Assembly (NCBI GenBank): GCA_015183035.1
Contig: JACZZP010000004.1
Location: 806,001 to 870,000, forward strand
Origin: Meloidogyne chitwoodi
Taxonomy: Eukaryota > Nematoda > Chromadorea > Rhabditida > Meloidogynidae
DNA length: 64,000 nucleotides
Reading direction: 5' to 3'
In this document: piece after piece, positions 12,416 to 25,025 of the stretch
Layout: every line of letters begins with the position of its first letter
Position numbering within the stretch: position 1 is the first letter of the stretch
The notes under the pieces: generated by a model
Told to the model about the DNA's origin: nothing
The model's database searches: none
Seen by the model: the letters and a program-made list of their open reading frames with translations, nothing else
Position numbers and translations under genes: made by a program

Positions 12416-14042
12416 ATTATATAAGATTATATATATTAAAAATAAAATGAATGATAAATAATAATAATAAAAAATATTGGTTATTTATTTTTAAGTTTAA
12501 ATAATTTTTAGATTTATTTACAAATAAATAATTCCTTTAAAATATTTTTTAGGGTTAAAAATAAAAGTTTAATTCGGTTTTTAATAAATAAAAAAGAAGG
12601 AATAATTTTAGTAATTTTCTAAAAGTTTTATTAAAATAAAAAATAAAATAAATGCAAATTTTAAAAGTAAAAAATAATTATTTTATTTTGTTTATTTTTA
12701 AATAATTGTCATCTTTTTAAAAAGAAAATGTAGCTTTGTTTTTAAAAAGATTGGGGGTTATTTTCTAAATGATGAGGGGTATTTTTTAACAGGTTTTTTG
12801 GTTTTCTTTTTTAACTGAAAAATCCTCCACAAATAATTATTAAAATGATTTTGAATAATTAAAAAATTGTATTAGATTTAATAATCTTATTAAAATTATC
12901 TGAAATTATTTTAATAATTATTTGGGGAAGAGTTTTCTGTTAAAAGATTAATTTTCCAGTGAGAATTATTTTGTAAGGAGAGGAATTTTCCGAAAATCCT
13001 TCAGAGGAATATTCCTGAGGATCCGTTACTCATTTAAAATAGCCAGAGCTTTAGTCTGACTTACAAAAATAACTGACCCGACTTCCTGAAACAGCCAAGT
13101 TTTTGTTTTTCTAATTAGTTTAAACTTTTAATTAAATAAAAAAGAATATATTTAGCAAATATAATTATCTCACAAATTAGATACTTTCACAAAAATTAAT
13201 AGAAAAATTATTACATATAGATGCAAAAGTTAATTTTCTCTCTTAACTTTTTTGCTCTAACTTTTTATTTAGCCAAAGAATACCAAGAAAATATGTAAAA
13301 ATTTGCCAGATAAATATTCTAGCATGAAAAAATATAATAATCGTTAAAACCTATTTATTATTCTCATAATTATTAAATGTTACGTTTTTTAATTTAATTA
13401 TAAATAAATAAAAACTATTCAATTAGAAATTAGAAAATTGTAACAAAAACTGAAAATAATAAAGATAAAAATACATCAAAAGAAAAGCTCTATTTAATCT
13501 TCTTTTTATTATGCCTTTATTCAAAAAATGTTATTCTTAACAAAAATAATAAGAAAAGAGAAAAATTAAAGTCAAAATATCAGAAGAAAATAAATTTCTA
13601 AAATTTACTTCAAAAATCCGTCTAGCCATTAGGACTCGTAGTCACGTTTGAAAGTTTATCCTCGTGGTTCTCATCTGACAGCCATCCTTCCACTTTAAAT
13701 AATAGACTTGATCTTCTAAATCAGCAGGTCTTAAGAGAGAATGAGTGGGTAAAAGAGGAGATGAATAGAAGAACATAACAATTAATGTTCAAAGATTGGA
13801 CAACTTCACTCTTCACTGTCTTAAGACAGCCCTATTCGTCGAGCCTTCTTTACCTAAATATCACTCTCTATATTAAAAGCTAGACATTCAGAGAAATTTT
13901 TCGCGCACAATGGGGAGGATTCTTAAGAGAAAATACGTGGATTTTCTCCTATATATAATATACTCCTCTGACCTATATTGCACAACATTCCCATTTATTT
14001 TTTTTTCAAAGGTGATTTATGATCAATTAAAGTAAAAGTTAA
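12416..14042. other. Intergenic with repeat remnants
   Basis: No gene seen. About 12905-13025 contains GAGGAATTTTCCGAAAATCC-type words shared with the foldback element at 21140-21773, so it is probably a remnant. About 13610-13960 is less AT-rich and has no recognised coding content; it could be a degraded retroelement or LTR fragment. Confidence 0.4.
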
Positions 14043-14133
14043 ACGGCGCTCAGGTAGTTAAGTCGGTAGAGCTCCCGACTTGAAGTTAGCCAAGTTATAG
14101 TAATAGGACTAAGGTTCGAGTCATGCCAGCGTT
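14043..14133 (+). tRNA. tRNA-like sequence (tRNA pseudogene or SINE head)
   Basis: Contains an A-box-like TAGTTAAGTCGG and a B-box-like GGTTCGAGTCA about 60 bases apart, and its ends GGCGCT and AGCGTT can pair. The T stem does not pair and no clean anticodon arm is visible, so a functional tRNA is unlikely. A tRNA-derived short interspersed element is the better reading. Confidence 0.3.
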
Positions 14134-14259
14134 TAAATATTCCATCTTTTCCTACTTAAAATAAGAGCCAAAATATTTATTTCAAAGCATTTTGCAACCT
14201 TTTTAATAATCTAATCGTAAAATATTTCTTTTTTAAGAGAGAACTTGTACTAAAAAAAT

Positions 14260-15512
14260 ATGTTTTCTCTTAAATTCCTTTATGGAATAATACTTTTATT
14301 TTTAATGATTTCAATCCAATCAACAGAAAGTAATTTGCAACCGATAGAGAGTGATGTGGAAACCGGATTAAAAATAAATTATGAGGTAACCTGTAAAACT
14401 CCAAAAGGTATTAAAAACGAACAATCAGATGATGAAAAAAGTGAAAACAAAATTAAATATTTAGAGGACATGCATTTAGTAAAAGAAATTTTAGAAAAAG
14501 ATAAAAATATGGCTTTTATAAAGAAGGAAATTAAGAAATTTGCTTATAAATTATAACAATTATATAAATTTTTATAATTTTGAAGCCTATAAAGATTCAC
14601 ATCTTACTACATTAAAAAGAAAGGTAAATAGAGTCTAATCTTTTAATTTTATATAAAAAACACAAGTTGCATATAAGGACAAACATTTATAACCGATCAA
14701 AACCGAAGTTCCTCTAAAAACGTATTTTGGGTACAGCCCGATTTGTCGCAGGCCTATCTGTCGCGCAATAGTATACTTAGGCAGAGAATAGGCAGGGAAT
14801 TATAGATAAAAAGGAAGCTCTACTTGCGATAAACCGGCCTGCGACAAATCGGGCGTGTCCGCGTACTTTGATATAAAGACATCTAAAGATCTCACGGAAT
14901 TCAACTTTATTTAATGAAATTTTTTATTTTAGAAAATGTCAAAAGAAAAGGAAATTAAAATTTTGGAGAATATTTATTTTGAAAAAATTCTTTTTGTTTG
15001 CGAAATTTGTAATAATATTACCGCATATTTTGATAACAAATATCAAAAATATTTTGAAAAATATTGTAACGATAATCAAATTGAAGAAAAAATGAATGAA
15101 ATACTTGCTGTTTTAGACGAAATTTTTGTAAAATATCAGCCATGTGAATATGATATAAAGGATGAAGAAAATAAAAATGAAGAAATGACTGAAGAAATGA
15201 CTGAAGAATTGAATCAAGAATTGGCTGAAGTTACCCAAGAAATTGACAATATATTTGCTGATTTTGATTTTAAGGTTTGTAGTCTATTGAAATATTGACA
15301 GAACGCCCATTGACGAAATGTCCAATTAATTTAAAATTAAAATTAAATAAAAAATTATTTTTAAGAAAATACAATTTCCTCTACATCCCGAATCTGAAGG
15401 AAAACTCAAACATTTAGCTAAACAAACAAAGAAAGCATTGTCCGGAATTATTTCTGATAATTTGTATGACTTATATACTAGACACAACTATAATTATAAT
15501 CAATTGAATTAA
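14260..15512 (+). CDS. Secreted acidic orphan protein, one frame break in exon 1
   Basis: Three exons: 14260-14623, 14933-15274 and 15366-15512. Exon 1 starts with a clear signal peptide (FLYGIILLFLMISIQSTES). Exon 2 is rich in Glu and Lys, with CEICNN, a Tyr/Phe-rich part and the tandem EEMTEEMTEELNQEL; exon 3 ends in a basic helical tail. Introns 1 and 2 are phase 0, and exons 2 and 3 are whole codons. Exon 1 is 364 bases: its first frame stops at about 14554, but the +1 frame stays open from about 14520 through NFYNFEAYKDSHLT to the donor. Thus one base is lost or gained near 14520-14555, by mutation or assembly error. No family recognised. The signal peptide and lack of domain resemble pioneer effectors (inference). 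Confidence 0.6.
14736..14854. mobile_element. MITE-like inverted repeat in intron 1 of the acidic orphan gene
   Basis: Perfect 19-base inverted arms GCCCGATTTGTCGCAGGCC at 14736-14754 and 14836-14854, spaced by about 80 bases. The arms are much richer in G and C than the intron. Direct target repeats were not clear. Confidence 0.5.
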
Positions 15513-16085
15513 AACATAAAAGAAGAACAGAAAAGTTTTACTAGAAAAAGATTAAATTATTTATTTTTAAATTTTTGCTGTATTACACGATATTCTGACA
15601 CAAACGTCAATTATGTAAAAAATATTTTTTAAATATACCTATTTTTATTGCAATTCTTTTTTTTAAAGTTTGTATAAATATTTACTTTTTCTTATAAAAA
15701 CAGTATCAACATATATTTAATTTAGAAAAACTTTTCTCTTACATATAGGTATCTGTCATTAGAATTGTGATGTTGGCTCAAAATCGTTGTTAGATTTTTT
15801 AGTTTTTTAAATAAAAAATTAATATTTTGTAAAAAGAGGGAAAAAGTGCATTATTCAAGTTAAATAAAATTTAATGTATTTAGTGCTTGGATTATGTAAA
15901 ATATATAAATAAAGATAGAGATTTTGATTTTTAAATGTTTGTAAATGAATTTAAATTTTTAAATTTTATTCCACAGTTTCGAAATTTAATTTTAAAATTT
16001 TGTTATTATTAGAAATAATATTAGAATCCAAATATTACTGACTATCTAATAATATTTTAAATAAATTGCATTATTATATTCTCAT
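15513..16085. other. Intergenic, holds one copy of a 65-base direct repeat
   Basis: No gene seen. 15668-15730 (GTTTGTATAAATATTTACTT...) is closely repeated at 18845-18911, on the other side of collagen 2. Confidence 0.45.
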
Positions 16086-17309
<1,224 letters not shown>

Positions 17310-17364
17310 TTTTGTGTGGTTGGATTGTTCTCTTTACGTTGAATTTTTGCTAGGTTCTTACTGG

Positions 17365-17372
17365 CTTTTATG
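17365..17372 (-). promoter_or_regulatory. Likely TATA element of collagen 2
   Basis: CATAAAAG on the minus strand, about 60 bases upstream of the collagen ATG at 17309. Confidence 0.4.
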
Positions 17373-17979
17373 CAGCAGCTAATGTTCACATAAAATGCTC
17401 AAAAAACTGGTTGTTTCCTTTTCTAATGCCGCCTTGTTTAAACAAAAGTCCCGCTTAGTTAATCAAAAGGTTTTAGGAATTAAAAAAAAAAGAAAAAGAA
17501 AAGAATTTTGTTTTGCTTTAATGTTGATGGAATAAATAAATAAATTAGATAAATTTTTTGTGATTGCCTGGAGTTTGGTAAGACAGATTTATACACATTA
17601 TAAGTTGATTGATTAAAATGAATGTTATATATTTTGCAGATAGGTATAGAGAATATCTCTAAATAATAATATGTATAATACAAAGGTAAAATGCTTTATT
17701 TCATATATGGATTTTGTTTTTTAATAATATAACTGCTTTATTATTATTTTTTAATATATTTATTTATTTACATATTATATTTAAATTAGGTAAAAGTACT
17801 TAGAATTAGCCTTTCTTTGAGTTGTTTTTAAATCCTTATGTAAACTAAAATATAAATAAATATTCATCAAAATAATATAAATAAACTTTTAAATATATCC
17901 ATCGATTTATTTTTATCCTTCAAATGTACAAAGGAAAATAAATAAATAAAAAATTTTTATGAATCATGCAATAAAAAGG

Positions 17980-18628
17980 GAAAAACTTGTTCATAGCGCC
18001 CAAGCTCCAATTCGAATGATCTATATGTCATTCGAAAGAGCTCGTCGAGTAGAGTCGAACGACATCAAAAAAAGTTTCCGGTCTCAACTATGACCCGAGA
18101 TACAGACCCCCAAAAATCGAAAAACCATAGGGGGGAGTAAGCTCATTTTGAGGTGAAAAATTCGATTATACAAATGATAGCTCATTCAAAAGAGCTTTTC
18201 GAGACCTATCGAATGAGACCAAAATCGTCTTGATTGAACGATTTTGAACAAAGTTATGAAGGATCGAAGTTTGCTGGAAACACGCCAAACTTGGACCTAT
18301 TAGGAGTGTTTTATGACTTCTTCGTGTGGGAGCTCATCTCTCGTTGGCTTTTTGGTACATACGTCATTCTACGGCGCAAATTACAACAAAATAATTAATT
18401 CAGTGAAAATAATTTAGGTCAATTTTTGAGGACCTGTATCTCGGCTCAGAATAACCCAAAAATAGCTTACTCCCCCCTATGGTTTTTCGATTTTCAGGGA
18501 CCCATATCTCGGGACATAGTTGAGACCGGAAACTTTTTTTGATGTCGTTCGACTCTACTCGACGAGCTCTTTCGAATGACATATAGATCATTCGAATTGG
18601 AGCTTGGGCGCTATGAACAAGTTTTACC
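17980..18628. mobile_element. Non-autonomous DNA transposon with long TIRs (Mutator-like?)
   Basis: Arms of roughly 160 bases are inverted copies: CTTGTTCATAGCGCCCAAGC at the left and its complement at the right end, continuing through ATTCGAATGATCTATATGTC and CCATAGGGGGGAGTAAGC. The element is flanked by ATAAAAAGG at 17971-17979 and 18629-18637, a 7-9 bp target duplication depending on the exact edge. Long TIRs with a 9-bp duplication are typical of Mutator-like elements. No transposase is encoded. The overlapping minus-strand frame of 94 codons is just an arm. Confidence 0.65.
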
Positions 18629-18637
18629 ATAAAAAGG

Positions 18638-19968
18638 ATCGCTAAATATTTATTTTGATAGATTATAAATTTATTGACCAACAACCAAAATAATAATAAT
18701 AATACTATAAAAGCTGATAAATAGTAGAATTATTCTAGTTTTAACAATTCTAGCAAATTCTTTTTTTTCTAATTTATTTATTGCACTAATCATTTAGAAA
18801 ATAATAAACATAAAAATAAAGTTATTAATAAATAAATATTTTATAGTTTGTATAAATTTTTTACTTTTTCTTATAAAAACAGTATCAACATACATATATT
18901 TAATTTAGAAAAAATAATTCCCCATCCAAAAAATAAAGGCTTAAATAGAAAAACTTTGAACTAATAAAACAAAATATTTATAAGCAAAAATATTAAAAAG
19001 ATGAATTTATTTAAAAAATTTTTTAGATAATAATGTATGTATTATTTAAAAAGGGTTAATTAATTTGTAAAAAATATTATTCAATAATTTCATACATTTG
19101 CCTCTAACTTTTCAATCAAAAAGCGTACAATTGATTCTTTCTTGACTTAATAAATTGGAATATTTAATTAAAATTAATAAATATTAATGTAAAGCAGACT
19201 TTGATCCTGCCAGCCAAAGATGGTAAGGTGGGAATAGAGAATGAACAAACAATGAAAAGAGAACACTCCACTAATCACTTGCAAGCGTAGAGCTGTCAAT
19301 ATATCAACTCGCTTCCCGGAAGTCGGTCGATCAACAAATATAGAACAAAAAGAACTACCCTCCTCGCTCCCTTTGGCATAAATGCCTCATTGCCTTTGGG
19401 ACCCCAAACATCGGAGATATACTTTATACAACATCGCACGCCACACCGGGACCTATAATATCATTCCATCCATGGCCCAACAAGTTTTACTTTAATCATT
19501 TTTAATTTAGTTAGAAAAATGGTCTCAAAATTTTAATTTTATTAAAAAAATTAATAATTAATCAGTTGATAAATTTTTAACAAATTTAATTAGGCAAGTT
19601 TCTATTCAGCTTTACACATTTCAGTCTCCGTGGATATTTTTTAAAAGAGGTTTTATTTTTTTGTTTTACTACTACTACATTTATTTACGTTTCAGTTTCC
19701 TCAGTTTCCCATGTAATTAGAAAAAAAGTTAAACAAATAAAATTTAAATTTATTAATGCTTAATAAATTTTTTAACGTTCGTTTAATCAAATTAATTTTT
19801 TATTTTACATTCTTATTAACAAATTTTATATATTTAATTTTTTAATATTTTAAGTTGTATAAACATAAAATGAAACGTTGTATAATTTTTAAAAAAATTT
19901 AAGGACTATTTAAATTACTCAAAAATTAGCTTATTAATTCAATTTAAAAATATATATTTTAAATAAAA
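18638..19968. other. Intergenic, with GC-richer insert
   Basis: No gene seen. 18845-18911 is the partner of the direct repeat at 15668-15730. About 19195-19490 is clearly less AT-rich than the rest and may be a retroelement or other insertion fragment upstream of SCR2; no ends were identified. The SCR-type promoter occupies about 19850-19968. Confidence 0.4.
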
Positions 19969-20909
19969 ATGTCAAAAATTATATTTTTTTCTATTTCATC
20001 ATTATTTATATTAATTATTATCTTAAACGAAATAAATTCTTTAAATTTCAAAAAAACATGCGGATTAGAGTAATTTAATAATAAAAATTGGGTCTTTTAT
20101 TTTTTAAAGCTATGAGTCCAAAACTTTTTATCGATAAGTCTCATATAATATATTTCCTAAAAAATTATTTTAGAGTCCTTCAAATTATAAACAATCGAAT
20201 GGATCGGTCGAAAAATTTAAATAAAAAATGAATGGTTGTTTACGACATAGCCGAACTTAATTCAAAATAAACATTCGAAGGACTTTACATTCTCTTTAGA
20301 AAAAATAAATTTATCTTTGATAAAAAGTTGCAGACTCGTAACCTAAAAAATAAATAAAAGTAAATTTGATTTTTTATAAAAAAACAAATTGAAGAGATTT
20401 TAATAATTTATTTTATAGGGCTAAAATTATTTCTTATTTTGACAAAAATTTTTAATTTTTTTTACAAAAAAATATTTAAATATAAATATTTTTTAATAAT
20501 TATTAATTTAATTAAGCAAATGTTTCAAGGATCATTGCTGTTATGGATTAGCGTTAATATTTAAATAATACTTAAAAACTATATAATTTAAATATATTAT
20601 ATTACAACTATTTGCAATTCTAGTTTTTTAAATCTAAAACAAAAAATAAAAATTTTTTTCTTTTTGAAATAAAAAAATTTTAAAATTAAGATGTCGTCCA
20701 AATGATTCGTTTTGCTGTGATGATAAATCAGGACAGTAAGTTTATAATTTCTATTTTTTTATTTCAATCATTATATTTTTAAATAAAATTATTTTGTTTT
20801 AGATTTATTTATTTATTAAAAATTAAATTAATTTAGTTCGTGCCCTAACGGTATGATATGCTGTGGTCCAAATGACCCTAAATGTGACGCCATTTGCAGG
20901 AAAAAATAA
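19969..20909 (+). CDS. Small secreted cysteine-rich peptide, SCR family member 2
   Basis: Exons 19969-20069, 20517-20552, 20691-20735 and 20837-20909 give 84 residues; all three introns are phase 2. The signal peptide is MSKIIFFSISSLFILIIILN. The mature part has twelve Cys with the order CGLDKCFKDHCC, CRPNDSFCC, SCPNGMICC and a final CDAIC. The series of CC doublets resembles half-granulin spacing, though this is only a visual likeness. An intron starting about four bases after the stop (20913 to about 21007) lies in the 3' UTR, and its acceptor region is shared with SCR3-SCR6. Confidence 0.75.
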
Positions 20910-20954
20910 AAAAGTAATTTATAATAAATTTTATGGGTAAAGCTAAATTTTTAT

Positions 20955-21070
20955 TTATTTAAAAAATGTTGGCTTAGACAGAAAAATTAATTTTAAAATT
21001 AAATTACAGATCAGAACAAGGAAAGACCACAGATGCTATAATGAATAACGCAACTTTATAAAAATTGATT
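20955..21070 (+). other. Conserved 3' UTR intron end and terminal exon of SCR genes
   Basis: Words AATGTTGGCTT, GGACAGAAAAATTAATTTTA (varying slightly) and TTTTACAG followed by ATMARAACAA appear here and at about 28055-28150, 30250-30350, 32275-32380 and 38145-38240, always downstream of an SCR stop codon. The TTTTACAG is read as the acceptor of a terminal non-coding exon. Confidence 0.5.
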
Positions 21071-21139
21071 GATAAAAATTAAATTAAAAAAAAACATTCC
21101 TTTATTATTAAATTCTTTCCTCTCTTAAACACAATGTAG

Positions 21140-21773
21140 GATTACCGGAAAATTCCTCTCGGAAATCCTCCCCAAACAAAATTACCGGAAAATTCCTCCC
21201 TGAAAATTCCTCTTTTAGAGGAAAATTCCTCCCCAAATAAAAAATTATTTTAAAAATATTTGAATAAAATAATTTCATTTTAATAAAGTTTATTCGATGG
21301 ATTTATTTTTATGAAATAAAAAAGATAGGGTCAACCAATTGGTCCAATTACCAATTCGGTCAAACCTCTTTAAACGAGTTCACCACAAACCTGAATCTAT
21401 TGAGGGAATTTTATCACTTTTCCATTTTAGAGCCCATGGCCTGTTGGTTTTCGCGCAAACTTGACTCTATTGAGGTGTTTGATAACTTTCCCCTTTAAGA
21501 GATTGGACCAATTGGTTTTTGATCTTTTTGGTTTCGATCTTTTGGGTTTACCCGATCTTTATTATTTCATAAAAATAAATCCATCGAATAAACTTTATTA
21601 AAATGAAATTATTTTATTCAAATATTTTTAAAATAATTTTTTATTTGGGAGGAATTTTCCTCTAAAAGAGGAATTTCCTGAGAGGAATTCTCCGATTATT
21701 TTGCTTAGAGAGGAATTTTCCGATGAAGAGGAATTTTCTGAAAAATTGGAGAGGAATTTTCCGGTCACCCAAG
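21140..21773. mobile_element. Large foldback element downstream of SCR2
   Basis: Arms of roughly 190 bases are inverted copies: ACCGGAAAATTCCTC (repeated) and AAAATATTTGAATAAAATAA at the left and their complements at the right. Paralogous 3' flanks read ATGTAGTCTTTTATT without a break; here ATGTAG (to 21139) and GTAGTCTTTT (from 21774) are split by the insert, giving a candidate 4-bp GTAG target duplication. No protein is encoded. Confidence 0.6.
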
Positions 21774-21777
21774 GTAG

Positions 21778-22522
21778 TCTTTTATTTTCTTTAAATTATT
21801 TTAATTTATTTACTAATTTAGTTTTTGTGGTCCTATAATTTTATAAACTCTAGCCACGGAATCCAAATTGTTATTGGACCGTTTTATATTTATTTTAAAT
21901 AAATATTTCATTTATTTGTGTTTTTTGTTTATTGAGTTTGGCTTTTAGGATTTACTGTGCCCCAACGGACACATTAATATTATAAATTTTATTTTCGAAA
22001 ATAAGTCATGTTAAGAAATAAAATACGTAAATAAAATTAATATTTACATACATAAACATAAAAATTACAAAAAATATTTAAATTAATTTAATGGAACAAG
22101 TCCAATATTTTTATTTGTTTTAATGGAAATAGTGTAGTGAATCACCCATTAAAAACCAATAATTGAATATACCATTCGACGTAGCTCGACGAGCTGAGTT
22201 AAATGGTATCACTCAGGATTGCCGCGGGTTGAGCTCAAGTGTCGGGTCGGGTAGATTTTCATAAATTTCGGGTTTCGATAGTTTTGGCCGCAGGAAAAAT
22301 TTTTAAAGATTTTTTATGCTCCTGCAGCAAAAAATTCACCTTTTTATTGCCATAAGTGAAAATTTTTACTCTTTGCAAAAGATTTCTCTTAAGCGCCGCA
22401 GGCGAAAAATTAAAAAATTTTAAATCTCTATTACCTAATTTACACTTTTTTAGCGCCGCAGGTGAAAATTTTGAAAAATTATTGCAGAAGAAAAAACTTT
22501 TCTGAATAAATAGAGCGTTTAC
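21778..22522. other. Intergenic repeat-rich spacer
   Basis: No gene seen. Holds a fragment with ATTCGACGTAGCTCGACGAG (related to the element at 17980) and two copies of the GCGCCGCAGGCGAAAA motif at about 22393 and 22453 (second copy one base different). Confidence 0.45.
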
Positions 22523-22651
22523 CAGGGATGGGCAAGTTTCGGTTTTCGGAAATTTCGGGTTTTTAAGACATTTTTATTACGGGTGTCGTATTTCGTTTTT
22601 TTAATTTTGTTTCGTATTTCGTATTTTATTTTCAAATTTTGCCCACCCCTG
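22523..22651. mobile_element. hAT-type MITE, 129 bp
   Basis: Ends CAGGGATGGGCAA and, inverted, CAGGGGTGGGCAA. Flanked by GCGTTTAC (22515-22522) and GTGTTTAC (22652-22659), an 8-bp target duplication with one difference. CAGGG ends plus an 8-bp duplication are the hAT signature. Confidence 0.7.
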
Positions 22652-22710
22652 GTGTTTACCTAGAGTATTACAAGTTCTGGAAAATTTCTTTTAAATAATA
22701 TACTATAAAT

Positions 22711-22820
22711 CAGGGATCCTGCCGACCCGATTCCCGAAAATCGGGAATTCCCGACGATTTTTGGGTCGGAATTCCCTATTCACGAAAATCGTGAATTATT
22801 TTTTGTCGGCAGAATCCCTG
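22711..22820. mobile_element. hAT-type MITE, 110 bp
   Basis: Ends CAGGGATCCTGCCGAC and, inverted, CAGGGATTCTGCCGAC. Flanked by CTATAAAT (22703-22710) and CTATATAT (22821-22828). The interior is GTCGGAATTCCC-type sequence, itself palindromic. Confidence 0.7.
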
Positions 22821-22957
22821 CTATATATGCTAAATTATGTGTTTAAACAATATTAATTCTCTTGTTTTTTTTACAATATTTTTACTAAAATTTACAAATA
22901 AATTTTTAATAAAATTTCATTTTTTCTTCATAAAATAATTTTATTTAAAATTGTTTC

Positions 22958-25025
22958 TCAATTTTGTTTAGCAAGATTTTCTTCATGTATTTGTTGTATA
23001 ATATTTTGATTTATTGATGTATTCCAAGAAGTATGTCGTTGAGAGAATTGTGGGGGTGCATGGCTTCCAGCAGTTATTGGATTAACTGTAACATTCTTTC
23101 CTATTATTTTTTTGTACATTACTAAGCAATCACGTTGAATTGATTTGTTCATTGTTAAGTAAATGACTGGAGGAAATCCTGGAATTATATTTATTTTTTA
23201 ATTATTTGTACTCCTCCATTATTTATGTAAGTCAAAATATATATAATTAAGGAAAATATTGACATTTTTCCAGTTAAAAATTGAACAGATTAAATTGGTG
23301 AAAGACTAATATCAAAGTTGAGCTGAAAATTCAGAGAGTACAGGCATACTTCGCAACGGCAAATACTTTTTACAATGAAATAGCATCTTATGACGACTTT
23401 GTTAATTGGCAAAATGTCAATTTTTACTTATGATAAATTATATTTTTTTTTAAATTAGTACAGAAGAGTAAATATTTAATTAATATAAAAGTTTGAAGTA
23501 TCACACAAATATCCTCTATTAATATTTAAATAAATATCTCAAAATTACCGTGAGCATTTACCCAGGCAAACTGGGCAATTATAATTAAAATTTCATTAAC
23601 ATGAAAATATTGCATATAAACATAAATTGAAGCAGCAGTAGCATTAATTAAACTAATTAAAAGGACTTGGGTAAATATCTTTAAAATAATAAATTTAAAA
23701 ATTAAATAATATTCTTTAACCATTTTTTCAGAAAAACTGTGTTGTTCTGTTGGTTGATTTCTTTCTTTAGATTTTGCAAGTAAAATAAGATAAAAAGCAA
23801 GATAAGTAACTACTAACATTACCAAAATTATATTATTATGTATTGTGTGAATTATATTCTCATACTGTTAAAAGATTTAAATTAAGGACGCTTTACAATA
23901 TTATAGAGTGCTATTGTCTTTTTAAATAAATAGAGAAATTAATACCTACTTTAATTTTTCTGATTTTTTCAGAATTTTTACTTTACTAAAAGGAGTAAAG
24001 AAAAAGTTAAAGAGTTAGCTCACTATGGTTTAGGGGTTAAAACGTTGGGTTACACTTGTTAATTTGGTGAGTTCGAGTCTTATCGAATAAAAATAATTAA
24101 AATTTCAATTTCTTTAGAAAATTTGACATTCTTTAACTAAAATTTATTGAAGATAAGAAAATTTTGAGTTATAATTTTAAAGAGGAGTGAATTAAAAATA
24201 AAAAATTTTTACAATTCCTTTAGTATCATCAATATAGTCAACATGTGGATTGAAGAACCAGCTAAAATAAATTCCACTAAAAATTAAAGGTCTTGTAAAT
24301 AATGCCATAAATATTCCATAAATTGTTGGAACACCTAGCCATATATAAAGTTTTTTGCCTTAAAAATTTAAAATATTTAATTAATTTATTAGGAAAGCCC
24401 TAAAGGGAAATTTATAAATCTTTTATATTTAATAAGTTATAAAATTTTAGTAAAATTTTCATGTATGAGTGTCAAATATTTAATTAATTATATATTTACA
24501 GACCACTAAACAATTTATGTGCTAATTGATCAGACCAAAGTTCAGCGCAACGATTTATTGCCAAAACAGTTTCCATTGTAGATTCAGCACACCAACAACC
24601 TTAAAAAATAAAATAAATTTAAAATAAATTTAAAATAATACCAAGTCCATAAGCCCCAGCAATATAAATTAAACGAGGAGAAGAACAAAAAACATAACCA
24701 AAATAACCCAAATATCCAGTTAATAATCCATTACATAAAAGTGTTAACATATCAATAATACCAATTAAAAACATTATTTTATAACAATGACTATTTGACA
24801 TTCTTTTCCAAATTGATATCATACAAGGAATATATAAAATCTTTAAAATATTTTAATTTTAAATTTAAAATTAAAATAAATTACTTCATAAATTGTTGAT
24901 AAAGAAAAGAAAAATATTCCTAATAATTCATGTGTTCGTTTTTCCAAAGGTATTTTGTCAATATTATAAATACTACAATTATATAAACGTTCATATTCAT
25001 CTGGTTTAAATAAATAAACATCCAT
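22958..25025 (-). CDS. Serpentine chemoreceptor, class srt-like, copy A
   Basis: Seven exons on the minus strand: 25025-24885, 24840-24642, 24599-24504, 24358-24213, 23864-23721, 23678-23549 and 23178-22958 (358 residues, all phases agree). The start [17 protein letters not shown], then [10 protein letters not shown], is the hallmark N-terminus of nematode srt seven-transmembrane receptors. Further family features are [20 protein letters not shown] after TM1, [29 protein letters not shown] in TM3, and a final [16 protein letters not shown]7 segment followed by a cytoplasmic tail with SIQRDC. Probable chemosensory GPCR in sensory neurons. A close paralog lies at 41499-44243 on the same strand. 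Its fourth intron holds a tRNA-like repeat. Confidence 0.9.
24021..24090 (+). tRNA. tRNA-like sequence in intron of srt copy A
   Basis: Contains TGGTTTAGGGGTTAA (A-box-like) and AGTTCGAGTCT (B-box-like) at tRNA spacing. The T arm GTGAG-TTCGAGT-CTTAT can pair if G-U pairs are allowed. No good acceptor stem; probably a tRNA pseudogene or SINE fragment. Confidence 0.3.

Noticed and set aside
18400..18684. 94-codon minus-strand frame
   Set aside because: Lies in and next to the right terminal inverted repeat of the element at 17980-18628; no protein family.
19195..19490. TTTGATCCTGCCAGCC resembling the start of 18S rRNA
   Set aside because: Only about ten bases agree and the following sequence does not match rRNA.
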